IMG/VR virus record: IMGVR_UViG_3300050030_000036
Coordinates: 1 to 47,538 of that record
Reading direction: 5' to 3' (one strand)
Length of the DNA stretch: 47,538 bases
Origin: a virus
The notes beneath the pieces are model-generated. The model ran no database searches. It had not been told where the DNA came from and was given only the letters and a program-made list of their open reading frames with translations. The translations under genes were made by a program, and so were the position numbers. Positions 1 through 7,317 of this stretch are shown here, in pieces (the first letter of the stretch is position 1; each line of letters begins with the position of its first letter).

Positions 1-46
1 TTAACGAATTGAAAGAAATCGACTTGGTTTATTCCAGCAACGGAGT
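1..46. repeat. left copy of 46-bp terminal repeat (circular join)
   Basis: These 46 bases recur at 47493-47538 with one difference: A at position 14 here, T at 47506. The overlap is what an assembler leaves when it closes a circular or circularly permuted molecule. Read in frame, the difference changes one codon, AAA (Lys) here and AAT (Asn) at the far end. Confidence 0.9.
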
Positions 47-350
47 CGCGGCGCTCCAGCTTTTCACCGACATGCCCGGCGGGGCGCTGGCGCTCCGCCT
101 GCCTACCAGCGCGCCCGTGACAGGAGGCATCAGCCTGCCCAGTTCCAGCAGCAAGCGCGTGCCCCTCACCATCCCCTTGGATGGCATCCGGGCCAAGGAA
201 TTCTACCCACTAATCACGCCGGGCAGCGCTACCCAATTCGAGCTTTATTCGATGGTCATTCACTTGAGGCCGATTGGCGTCTACATCGACGGGAGCGCCC
301 CGAACGGCGGGGAAATCTGGAGCACGGTACCGCTCGCGCCGGGGGCCTGA
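1..350 (+). CDS. tail-associated protein, 3' part of a gene spanning the join
   Basis: An open frame is already running at base 3, and the only start-like codon inside the window is TTG at 9. On the circular map the gene begins with ATG at 47477, giving a 121-residue protein that starts MEFRVVNEL. The C-terminal half (ELYSMVIHLRPIGVYIDGS, around 242-297) resembles the C-terminus of the preceding 741-residue tail protein (VYGYRVRVLPIGVYLDGS). The two probably share a small beta domain. It is followed directly by a GTG start at 351. A role in the tail tip is inferred from position and this resemblance; the exact function is unknown. Confidence 0.8.
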   Translation, partial: NELKEIDLVYSSNGVAALQLFTDMPGGALALRLPTSAPVTGGISLPSSSSKRVPLTIPLDGIRAKEFYPLITPGSATQFELYSMVIHLRPIGVYIDGSAPNGGEIWSTVPLAPGA

Positions 351-1121
351 GTGGGCTTCGAAAAATCACATCTGTTCGGCAAGATCGAACTCGATATATC
401 GAGCACGGTCGAGGGTACGTTCGCCCTGTCCACCGACGTGCCGGGCCGGGCCATGGTACAGCGGTACTCGTTCACAGTTCCCGTCACCACGCGCCGCACA
501 GTGCGGGCGCGCCTTCCTGGGCCGATGGTGGGACATCTCTGCTCGGCGATCTACACCCCAGGACAGGGCGGGACTTCGGAGATCTACGGCGTGCGCGTGT
601 GGGTGCGGGAGCTGCCCGCCGGCCAGTGGTACTGGTTCCCCTTGCCGGTAGTCGAGACTCCAGCGCTGCACGTGCAAATGCAGATCCCCGTCGAGCCGAC
701 CGGCGAGAGCTTCACCCAGATGCAGATTCCCGTCGAGCCGACCGGGCAGAGTTTCACGCAGATGCAGATCCCCGTCGAGCCGACCGGGCAGAGCTTCACG
801 CAAATGCAGATCCCCGTCGAGCCGACAGGGCAGAGCTTCACCCAGATGCAGATCCCGGTGGAGCCGACCGGGCAGAGCTTCACGCAAATGCAGATTCCCG
901 TCGAGCCGACAGGGCAGAGCTTCACGCAAATGCAGATCCCCGTCGAGCCGACCGGCGAGAGTTTCACCCAAATGCAGATCCCGGTCCCGCCCACGCCAGC
1001 GGATTTCTCAAACGTGGCTTTGCCCGTCGAGCCCACGCCGGACAGCTTCAGCCAGTTGAGCCTTCCGGCGAGGCCGACGCCTCCGGTCCCCGAATGGATC
1101 GTGGTCCCGGTGGACGATTAA
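351..1121 (+). CDS. fibre-like protein with 14-residue tandem repeats
   Basis: The 256-residue protein starts at GTG directly after the TGA of the previous gene (TGAGTG). Residues 1-105 form a globular part whose EIYGVRVWVRELP segment echoes the end domain of the two preceding tail proteins. Residues 110-207 are seven nearly identical copies of MQIPVEPTG(E/Q)SFTQ, followed by two decayed copies and a Pro-rich end. Regular repeats with Pro every turn suggest an extended shaft. It sits between tail proteins and is the best local candidate for a tail-tip or fibre extension. No catalytic motif is visible and the family was not recognised. Confidence 0.75.
   Translation: MGFEKSHLFGKIELDISSTVEGTFALSTDVPGRAMVQRYSFTVPVTTRRTVRARLPGPMVGHLCSAIYTPGQGGTSEIYGVRVWVRELPAGQWYWFPLPVVETPALHVQMQIPVEPTGESFTQMQIPVEPTGQSFTQMQIPVEPTGQSFTQMQIPVEPTGQSFTQMQIPVEPTGQSFTQMQIPVEPTGQSFTQMQIPVEPTGESFTQMQIPVPPTPADFSNVALPVEPTPDSFSQLSLPARPTPPVPEWIVVPVDD
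678..1055 (+). repeat. 42-bp in-frame tandem repeat, 7 close plus 2 degenerate copies
   Basis: The unit ATGCAGATCCCCGTCGAGCC continues to 42 bp and encodes MQIPVEPTG(E/Q)SFTQ. Copies 1-7 (678-971) differ mostly at silent positions (ccc/ccg, cag/caa, gac/aca). Copies 8 and 9 (972-1055) keep the P..PT periodicity but have diverged. Copy number is likely to vary between relatives by recombination or slippage. Confidence 0.92.
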
Positions 1122-3047
1122 ATGAACCCCGTCGTTCCGATCATGCCCGTCGCGGGGGTTCCCGACGAATTGATCCGCGTGCTCAACGACCGCTTCCGGT
1201 TCCTGGTCGACGACGTGGCGACGGCTGCCCCGGCCGCGCCGAGCGTGCCCGCAGCACCGCCCGCAGCCATAGCGCGCCCCGGAGTGGTGAGCTTTTCGCC
1301 CAAGCGGACGAATTACGGCGAGATCTCGGTTGGGGACATCGTGGTCAGAGACAACCCAGACCCCGGTGGAATCCTGCAACTTCAGATCTGCGCGCTCTAC
1401 GTGGATGAGGTTCGGATTTCGCAATACGCGACCGTTGGCGGAATGCTATTCGATCCGGAAAACCCGGAAGCGAACGACAGTATCGTCATCTCGGCAACGG
1501 AGCATGACGTAGGCGTAGAGCAGTGGGGGAACTTCGAAGTTGGTGACCTTTGCATTCTTAACGACGTAGGCACGGACTACGTTTCTCCAGCCGTCGCGGG
1601 CGCAGCCTGGGCGCCGCTGACTGCCGGGGTGGATGCGACCAGCACCACGTTACAGGTGGGCGTCCCGACCTCGACCAGCAGCGATGCCATGCCCACGTCT
1701 GGCGGGTTTTTCGCTCTGGTAGACGCTGAGTTTATTTCCGTCGGATCGGTGTCCGAAGTACGTGATGGAGGAGCCAATCTGACCGGCTACATCTGGACCG
1801 GTTGTCTACGGCACCAAATGGGGACCACGGCGGCTGCGCACCTGGCTGGGTCATTTGCTTACCACCTGACGAATCTGAGTCTTTCAAAGTACGAAATCTT
1901 TCTAATCACGGCGATTTCCGAAGCGACAGGAGCCTGGACCATTCGGCGCCACTTTCCGGGCGATGCGCCGGGCCGAGCGATGTTCGGTAGCCGGATGTCG
2001 TCACATAGCGGTGGCAAGAAGGCTTTCAAGCTCAATGTCAAACACGACACAGGCGCCCCCCGCCCGATAGATGCCTCGGTCCGGCCTCCCGCAGCCGCGG
2101 CGCCGGGCGAAACCGGTGGGTCCTCGATGGTCATTCCGGACTGCACGATGGAACTACCGCACGCTTGCGTTGCGGCGGTCATGGCTGCCGCGGTCAACGC
2201 CTCGGGTACCGGACCGTGGACCGTCTACAACTGCGCCCAGCTCGATAACCTTTCCGACCGCTCGCTTCCGGTCTTGCCCGGCATCCGCACGTTGGATGGC
2301 AGCAGCTACACCTTGCCGCAGTTCGTGGGACCTGTCAGCAATGGCCTGAGCATGCCGATCCCTTGGTCCGTACAGGTGTGGGCCAGCTTGCGATGCGCCT
2401 ACTGCTATGTCGGCAAGGCGTCCACGGGTCAGGACTTCGGCGGGCGCGGCATCACGGAAGTACAGCTCCAGATTCGCTACCTGGATGACGGATACGACGC
2501 GGACGGTAAGCCTTTGTGGAGCATCGTGTCAAGAATGTTCATCGATGCGTCCAACCTGCGCTCATGGGACTGGCGAGACTACAACCCCAACGCGGATGGC
2601 AGCACCTACCCGCCACCGACGCTCTACAACAACCCCTACTTCGTGCAAGCGGCTGGCGATGAGACGGGAGACGAGCACGATTGGCCGCAGTGGAGTCATC
2701 CGCAGGATGGAATTTTCCGCTTTCACCGCTCTCTGGAAGGAGACGCATTGCTGAGGTGGATCGTGATCGATAACGGCAGTTCAGCACCAACTTCCGCGCT
2801 CGATGGGAATATCAGCGACCGAACCAACAACGTGAAGCTCACCTCGAACCTCCAGGAATTCGCCAACGGGGACTACATCCAGATCGACGACGAGAAGCTG
2901 CTCATCTCCTACGACGGCGGAACGCAGACGGTTGTCGCGCTGCGCGGAGTTCTCGGCACGATTCCGGCGGCGCATCTCTCCGGGGCCGTGGTGAGCGGCA
3001 TCTCCGCCGGTGGAGCGGTAGACCTGAGCGTGGCGCTTCAGACTTAA
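1122..3047 (+). CDS. large virion structural protein, probably tail/fibre
   Basis: The 641-residue protein starts at ATG two bases after the previous stop. The N-terminus is followed by an Ala/Pro-rich linker (about residues 35-55). Two copies of a small module are visible, at about 165-255 and 565-640. Each runs from a TTLQVG or NVKLTSN strand through a (D/E)-E-x-(I/L) hairpin to a GCLRHQMGTTAAAHLAG or LRGVLGTIPAAHLSG segment. The same R-G-x-x-G-T pattern recurs in the protein at 4375. This module is common in phage tail-associated proteins (family knowledge). The centre (residues 340-530) is rich in Trp and Tyr. Enzymatic activity is not apparent. Confidence 0.75.
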   Translation: MNPVVPIMPVAGVPDELIRVLNDRFRFLVDDVATAAPAAPSVPAAPPAAIARPGVVSFSPKRTNYGEISVGDIVVRDNPDPGGILQLQICALYVDEVRISQYATVGGMLFDPENPEANDSIVISATEHDVGVEQWGNFEVGDLCILNDVGTDYVSPAVAGAAWAPLTAGVDATSTTLQVGVPTSTSSDAMPTSGGFFALVDAEFISVGSVSEVRDGGANLTGYIWTGCLRHQMGTTAAAHLAGSFAYHLTNLSLSKYEIFLITAISEATGAWTIRRHFPGDAPGRAMFGSRMSSHSGGKKAFKLNVKHDTGAPRPIDASVRPPAAAAPGETGGSSMVIPDCTMELPHACVAAVMAAAVNASGTGPWTVYNCAQLDNLSDRSLPVLPGIRTLDGSSYTLPQFVGPVSNGLSMPIPWSVQVWASLRCAYCYVGKASTGQDFGGRGITEVQLQIRYLDDGYDADGKPLWSIVSRMFIDASNLRSWDWRDYNPNADGSTYPPPTLYNNPYFVQAAGDETGDEHDWPQWSHPQDGIFRFHRSLEGDALLRWIVIDNGSSAPTSALDGNISDRTNNVKLTSNLQEFANGDYIQIDDEKLLISYDGGTQTVVALRGVLGTIPAAHLSGAVVSGISAGGAVDLSVALQT

Positions 3048-3051
3048 AGTT

Positions 3052-4197
3052 ATGGCGATCACCAGCCTGTTGTTTTCCGATTCCTTTGGGCACTACGACG
3101 ATACCAGCCTCAAGTGGACTATACCGGGAGGAAGCATTTCCACGGCCAACCCGCGCACCGGGACGCGTTGCCTGGATATAGGCGCTTCGGCGGGCCATCC
3201 AGGAGCAGCCACATACGGAAACATTACGGTGGGAGCGGCATTCAGGGTGCCCAGCGAAGGTACATTACAGCGCACCTTGCTCGATGCGCTCAACACGGAT
3301 TACGCGGAGGCCACATTCTCACTCAGGCAGGAGGTGGACGGGGCTGTGAGCCTGCTGGTGCTGGGGGCCGTAGTGGCTACCAGCGTGCCAGGCGTGATGG
3401 TGGCTGAGAAGTACACTTATCTGGAGGTGGCGGTGCATTTCTTCCAGGAGGAGATCCATGTCTTTGCCACCGGCGAGGACAACCTCACCACAGAAATTCT
3501 CAGCCAGCCCATCGTGGTGCCGAACCCCTACGTTCAGGTCGTGATGTTCGGCGGTACGGCTGGGGGAGGTACGGACTGGGAAGGGAAAATAGCAGACGTG
3601 TATTTAGCGGCCTGGGACGGTGCGGACCCCAAGACGTTGAGTGCTCCGCGTATTTACTGCTGCATGCCAATTGAGGATGGGCACGTTCTTATAGGCGCCT
3701 TCAGTCCGGTGCAAACCGATGCGTTTGCAGATTCCGGAGCGCCTGGGCCGTATGTTCCGTTGGTGAGTGCGGTGCCAGAGGATACGAGCACCTTCATTGA
3801 GGAGCTGGAAGTGGTGGTGGATGACGTTGAGCAAGGGATGAACATATGCGGGCGCGCATTTAAGGTGGACGTAAGCGGCGTGCCTCCAGGCTCCACGATT
3901 GCGGCCTTACAGTGCAATCTTCTGTACCAGTTTTCTGCCGGAGAAACCACTGCGTTGAATTTTGCCGCTGCTGGGGCCATGTTCCCCCGCACAGATGAAT
4001 CAGATCAGACTAATTGGTGGAAGATGTTCACGCAGAATCAGCCCGTGAACGTTCTCGACTTCCCAAACGAAACTTCAATTTATAAGTTCGCCTATAGTCC
4101 GAATGTGGTTGATGACAACGGGCTACCGTTCGTGCTGGCGGACTTCACTGGTCCATCCGCGTGGCAGTTTGGGCCATGGGTGGGACAGCCATCGTAA
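3052..4197 (+). CDS. putative tail fibre/receptor-binding protein
   Basis: The 381-residue protein has ATG four bases after the upstream stop. It opens with LLFSDSFGHYDD and a GTRCLDIG segment, and continues with strands such as YTYLEVAVHFFQEEIHVFATG and DWEGKIADVYLAAWDG. That pattern is typical of concanavalin/LamG-like jelly rolls in phage appendages. The second half (residues 200-381) is unrelated to anything I recognise. The receptor-binding role is inferred from fold impression and location in the tail cluster. Confidence 0.6.
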   Translation: MAITSLLFSDSFGHYDDTSLKWTIPGGSISTANPRTGTRCLDIGASAGHPGAATYGNITVGAAFRVPSEGTLQRTLLDALNTDYAEATFSLRQEVDGAVSLLVLGAVVATSVPGVMVAEKYTYLEVAVHFFQEEIHVFATGEDNLTTEILSQPIVVPNPYVQVVMFGGTAGGGTDWEGKIADVYLAAWDGADPKTLSAPRIYCCMPIEDGHVLIGAFSPVQTDAFADSGAPGPYVPLVSAVPEDTSTFIEELEVVVDDVEQGMNICGRAFKVDVSGVPPGSTIAALQCNLLYQFSAGETTALNFAAAGAMFPRTDESDQTNWWKMFTQNQPVNVLDFPNETSIYKFAYSPNVVDDNGLPFVLADFTGPSAWQFGPWVGQPS

Positions 4198-4204
4198 GGG
4201 TTAT

Positions 4205-4366
4205 ATGCCATCACCCGTACCAGGCTTTACCCGTGTCGCCCAGGTGGCGGTGGAGATCCTGGTGCCGACCACTACCGTCACTGAGCCTCCTCAAATGCTT
4301 CTGTATAGCCCGAACCCCTGGACACCCGGACAGTTCAGAAGTTACATAAATCTTGGAGTTAAATAG
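4205..4366 (+). CDS. small protein of the tail cluster
   Basis: The 53-residue protein (starting MPSPVPGFTR) begins at ATG preceded by GTAAGGG, a usable ribosome-binding site. It lies 7 bases after the fibre gene and 8 bases before the next one. It has no Cys and no membrane segment. It is probably a minor virion or assembly component, but no family was recognised. Confidence 0.6.
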   Translation: MPSPVPGFTRVAQVAVEILVPTTTVTEPPQMLLYSPNPWTPGQFRSYINLGVK

Positions 4367-4374
4367 GAATAATC

Positions 4375-5187
4375 ATGCGAACCGCAATCACCGAAACGAA
4401 GATCAGTCAGAACGCGCTCACCCCCTTCCCATGGACGCCCTGCGACACCACGGCGGTCTCTACGACTCTGAGCAGCGGCATCGCGGCCGCGGATCCCGAG
4501 GTCCCGGTCACCGCCTACACCGACCTCAAGATCGGGGACGTCCTGTTGTTGGGCGGAACGGAGAAGGTACTGATAACGCCGACTACCTACACCGTCATCA
4601 TCGACGCCACGGGGACGCCCGATCATTTCAAGTGGCGAAAGAACGGCGGAACTTGGACCAGCGGTGTGGCCATCACCGGCTCATCGCAGACCCTAGCCGA
4701 TGGGGTGACCATCACGTTCGCGGCGACCTCCACGCACACGCTAGCGGATCAGTGGGTCATCACCGTTGACGCCGGGGCCATCGGCGCGGTCGTATTCACC
4801 GGATCGGGCGTGAACGACGCCACCAGCGGCGGAGCGTTCAGCGGAATGCTGGATGTCACACGCGGGGTGCTGGGCACTGCCGCTATTGCCCTGTCCACCT
4901 CTGCCACCGTCGTTAACATGAGCGTCGGCAATGTGATCGCGGCGCCAAGCGCTAGTGAAGTGCTTCTGGTCCGCAACACGGATACCTCGCCGCACTACTT
5001 TACGCTCTACGGCGCGCAAGGCTCCCTGGAATACGCCATTCCTGGACCGGGACAGATCGCCATCGGAAGACTGGCTCTGGCCAGCTTCGCGCAACCCGGC
5101 ATTCAGCCCGGGAACGTGTTCGGGGGCCAGCTTTGGTTCAATGGCGATGACACGCATTTGCAGGCGGCTTTGTTGACAATCTCGTAA
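4375..5187 (+). CDS. structural protein with phage RGxxGT module
   Basis: The 270-residue protein starts at ATG after TAGGAATAATC. Residues 20-65 (DTTAVSTTL ... IGDVLLLGGTEKVLI) and 155-180 (MLDVTRGVLGTAA) form the two halves of the same module seen twice in the 641-residue protein. They are separated here by an inserted segment of about 90 residues. The C-terminal third (VLLVRNTDTSPHYFTLYG) looks like a further beta domain. Its TAA stop overlaps the -35 element of a FliA-like promoter. A tail or head decoration role is likely. Confidence 0.7.
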   Translation: MRTAITETKISQNALTPFPWTPCDTTAVSTTLSSGIAAADPEVPVTAYTDLKIGDVLLLGGTEKVLITPTTYTVIIDATGTPDHFKWRKNGGTWTSGVAITGSSQTLADGVTITFAATSTHTLADQWVITVDAGAIGAVVFTGSGVNDATSGGAFSGMLDVTRGVLGTAAIALSTSATVVNMSVGNVIAAPSASEVLLVRNTDTSPHYFTLYGAQGSLEYAIPGPGQIAIGRLALASFAQPGIQPGNVFGGQLWFNGDDTHLQAALLTIS

Positions 5188-5212
5188 GAAATCCGTTCGC
5201 AACGGGCGATAA
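5185..5212 (+). promoter_or_regulatory. FliA-type promoter upstream of 5220
   Basis: TAAGAAAT (5185-5192), a 12-base spacer, then GGCGATAA (5205-5212). The known FliA consensus is TAAAGTTT-N11-GCCGATAA. The TAA of the -35 element is also the stop codon of the preceding gene. The ATG of the next gene lies 8 bases after the -10 element, about where transcription should start. Confidence 0.65.
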
Positions 5213-5219
5213 TCAAAGC

Positions 5220-5945
5220 ATGGGACTTGACACAGTAACGGTAGGTTCGAACGTAAGGCAGATCATAGTGGTGGGCGACCCGCTGGTGGCTTCTCAGCAG
5301 CAACGGGTCCTGACGCTGGCCGATGCGCTGAGCCTCAGTGGATACTTCGGTTCCCTGGTGGGCAATGTGAACCTGCTGCTGAATCCCGCAGGTTCCTTCG
5401 ATCAGCAGAGATCAGCCGTAGGCGCTCTGGGAATCGCGGCGGTCAATACCGAGGGCTCGAAAACCACGTACTCCAACGGCATTATCGGGTTCACACCCGT
5501 GGCCACGCCCACGGATTTCTGGCAGATCATCGGCTCGGCAACCAAGACCGTGCGCGTCCTGCGCGTGTCCATCAGCGGCTTCGCCACAGCCGGCATTTCG
5601 GTGGACGTGCAACTGATCAAGCGCAGCACGGCATCGACCGGAGGCACCCCCACCGCCCCCACCATCGCGCCCCACGATTCCAACGACGCCTCTCCCACGG
5701 CAGTAGTGAACAGCTTTGCGGGCAACCCGTCGCCGCTGGGCACTATCGTCGGTATCGTCCGCGCAGCCAAGCTCAATTTGGGGGCGACTGGCGCGGCAGG
5801 CTCCATCGTTTGGGACTTCACCACGCGCAACGGCCAGGGTCTGGTCCTGCGCGGCGTGGCGCAGCAGTTGGCGCTGAACTGGAACGGCGCGGCCGTGCCT
5901 TCGGGGACGCTGCTCGCCATCGACGTGGAATTCAGCGAAGAGTAG
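5220..5945 (+). CDS. virion structural protein, unknown role
   Basis: The 241-residue protein starts at ATG with no Shine-Dalgarno sequence. The start codon falls 8 bases after the GGCGATAA element, so translation is probably leaderless. The sequence is rich in Gly, Ala, Thr and Val. It reads as beta-strands (TKTVRVLRVSISGF, ISVDVQLIKRS, LLAIDVEFSEE), which is typical of small phage capsid or tail proteins. No motif was recognised. It is the last gene before the antisense insert and the acetyltransferase. Confidence 0.7.
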   Translation: MGLDTVTVGSNVRQIIVVGDPLVASQQQRVLTLADALSLSGYFGSLVGNVNLLLNPAGSFDQQRSAVGALGIAAVNTEGSKTTYSNGIIGFTPVATPTDFWQIIGSATKTVRVLRVSISGFATAGISVDVQLIKRSTASTGGTPTAPTIAPHDSNDASPTAVVNSFAGNPSPLGTIVGIVRAAKLNLGATGAAGSIVWDFTTRNGQGLVLRGVAQQLALNWNGAAVPSGTLLAIDVEFSEE

Positions 5946-5975
5946 GGCTTGACATCGGTCGCCGTTACCAGCCCC

Positions 5976-6134
5976 TTACGGCTTGGCGGCTAAATCGCAG
6001 CAGAGGCGGCCGTCCACTTCGTGAACTTCTGGATTCACGTGGCCGTACTGTTCGTAGACGCAGGGCAGATCACCGTGCTCCGCCTTGAGCCCCTCCAAGA
6101 CTCCGATGAGTTGCGTGATGGTGAGATCGTCCAT
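5976..6134 (-). CDS. small antisense protein, phage DLPV-type family
   Basis: The 52-residue protein starts at ATG (complement of 6132-6134). Its N-terminal half (LTITQLIGVLEGLKAEHGDL) has the pattern of a widespread family of small phage proteins of unknown role, with an ..L...L..LK.EHGDLP.. core. The C-terminal half has CVYEQYG and two adjacent Cys. It is the only reverse gene inside the forward late block. It sits between 17-bp direct repeats, which suggests a late insertion. The Shine-Dalgarno sequence is weak. Confidence 0.6.
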   Translation of the reverse strand: MDDLTITQLIGVLEGLKAEHGDLPCVYEQYGHVNPEVHEVDGRLCCDLAAKP

Positions 6135-6145
6135 ATCACCCAGTT

Positions 6146-6173
6146 TAAGCCCCACCCCTCGTAGCGGCGATAT
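6146..6173 (+). promoter_or_regulatory. FliA-type promoter upstream of the acetyltransferase
   Basis: TAAGCCCC (6146-6153), a 12-base spacer, then GGCGATAT (6166-6173). The GTG start of the acetyltransferase is at 6180, 7 bases after the -10 element, so a leaderless transcript is predicted. Unlike the other sites, the TAA here is not the stop codon of a forward gene. Confidence 0.6.
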
Positions 6174-6179
6174 CCCGGT

Positions 6180-6959
6180 GTGGATGTTGCCGTTACCAGC
6201 CCCTTTCCTTTCGAAGCCTTACCCCGCATCTGGCGGTGGATCGAAACGTTCAAGCACAAGGTAAGCGACGACTTCGGCCCGCAGACTCTAGAGGATTTCG
6301 TATCGTTCGCCGCGGCCAAGTGGGATCAGCAGAAAACATGGGCGGTCTACGTCGATGGAGAACTGGGCGGTCTCATCACCTTTGAGCGGTTGAGCCCGTG
6401 GCTTGGCACCGCGCATTGGATCTTCAAGCCGGATTTCCAAGGGAAGGGGATCGCTGTCAAAGCGTCCCGGGTGGCCGTAGCGGAGATGTTCGCCGAAGGC
6501 ATCGGCAAACTGGCCGTTTACCCTCTCGCTGGGAACTATGCCATGGGCGCGCTCCTCTGTAGTCTCGGATTCGAGCGCGAAGGCACGCTGATCTCCCATA
6601 CGCTGTGCGGCGGGAAGCCCACGGATATGTGGGGGTACGGACTCACCAAATCGCAATTCGAAGGAAAACAGAATGCCGTTTCTAGCAGCACTACTCCCAG
6701 CGTTGATCGGCGGGGGCGCCTCGATAGCGGGCTCGCTCTTGTCGGGCAAGCCGAAGACCAGCACCTCGACCAGCAGCACCACGCCGACAATGACGCCGGA
6801 GATGCAGCAGCTCATGGACAAGCTCTCGGCGTACTCGACGGACTCGATGACCAACGGCGGGGGCCAGGCGTTGACCACGATGAAAAACAACTCCATCGAC
6901 CAGGTCAACCGCAACTACATGGGCGCTCCGGCGCGGCTGTCGAGCCAGTTTGCAAGTAG
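6180..6959 (+). CDS. GNAT-family N-acetyltransferase without its own stop before the next gene
   Basis: Residues 1-160 look like a GNAT acetyltransferase. AVYVDGELGGLITFERLSP gives beta-strands 2-3, HWIFKPDFQGKGIAVKAS gives strand 4 with an acetyl-CoA loop variant (FQGKGIA in place of QxxGxG/A), and GALLCSLGFEREGTL matches the conserved C-terminal N..S...LGF.REG pattern. Such enzymes occur in many tailed phages near tail genes; substrate unknown. The frame stays open for another 287 bases inside the next gene, and that extension (rich in H, D, Q and R) looks out of frame. The original stop was probably lost by mutation or frameshift, or is a sequencing error. The GTG start is preceded by a FliA-type promoter. 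Confidence 0.75.
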   Translation: MDVAVTSPFPFEALPRIWRWIETFKHKVSDDFGPQTLEDFVSFAAAKWDQQKTWAVYVDGELGGLITFERLSPWLGTAHWIFKPDFQGKGIAVKASRVAVAEMFAEGIGKLAVYPLAGNYAMGALLCSLGFEREGTLISHTLCGGKPTDMWGYGLTKSQFEGKQNAVSSSTTPSVDRRGRLDSGLALVGQAEDQHLDQQHHADNDAGDAAAHGQALGVLDGLDDQRRGPGVDHDEKQLHRPGQPQLHGRSGAAVEPVCK

Positions 6960-7317
6960 GGGCTACGGCTCCTCCGGTGATTTCGGCAATTCGCTCTACC
7001 AGACGGAATACCAGCGTCAGGGGCAACTGTCGGGACTGGAAAGCCAGTATGCGCAGATGGGTCTCAATCAGCAGAATACCGGGGCGAACCTGGGAGAGCA
7101 ACTGCTGAACTTCGGCAAGGGCAGCACTTCGACAGGCACGGGAACCACACCGGATACCTCGACACAGAACGGCTTCTTGAGCGCGGGGAACGGACTCAGC
7201 AATCTTTCGACGCTGATGATGCTCTCCAACGTGCTGAAGGGCGGCGGAAGCGGCACGGTCGGGAACTCCGTTGGGCCCGACCCCGCGTACAGCGCCGCAG
7301 GCGTCGGGAGTAACTGA
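6673..7317 (+). CDS. internal virion/ejection-type protein, small
   Basis: The 214-residue protein has a hydrophobic Ala/Gly-rich N-terminus (residues 2-24, FLAALLPALIGGGASIAGSL) followed by a Ser/Thr-rich linker. A Gln-rich helical part then carries SSQFASRGYGSSGDFGNSLY and the repeated YQ..GQL..LE pattern. A membrane-like start followed by Gln-rich helices is typical of short podoviral ejection proteins (family knowledge). It is the first of four consecutive genes with touching or overlapping ends. ATG 6673 is preceded by GAAGGAAAACAG. Confidence 0.65.
   Translation: MPFLAALLPALIGGGASIAGSLLSGKPKTSTSTSSTTPTMTPEMQQLMDKLSAYSTDSMTNGGGQALTTMKNNSIDQVNRNYMGAPARLSSQFASRGYGSSGDFGNSLYQTEYQRQGQLSGLESQYAQMGLNQQNTGANLGEQLLNFGKGSTSTGTGTTPDTSTQNGFLSAGNGLSNLSTLMMLSNVLKGGGSGTVGNSVGPDPAYSAAGVGSN

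Larger units (their letters stand above)
5961..6205. repeat. 17-bp direct repeats flanking an antisense gene
   Basis: GCCGTTACCAGCCCCTT occurs at 5961-5977 and again at 6189-6205. The second copy is inside the 5' end of the acetyltransferase gene (encoding VAVTSPF). The first copy can be read from TTG 5949 as MTSVAVTSPLRLGG followed by a stop, a likely duplicated remnant of that 5' end. The reverse-strand gene and the promoter at 6146 lie between the copies. Confidence 0.8.

Noticed and set aside
678-1055. CRISPR array
   Set aside because: The 42-bp repeats are contiguous, in frame and lack spacers, so they encode a repeat protein.
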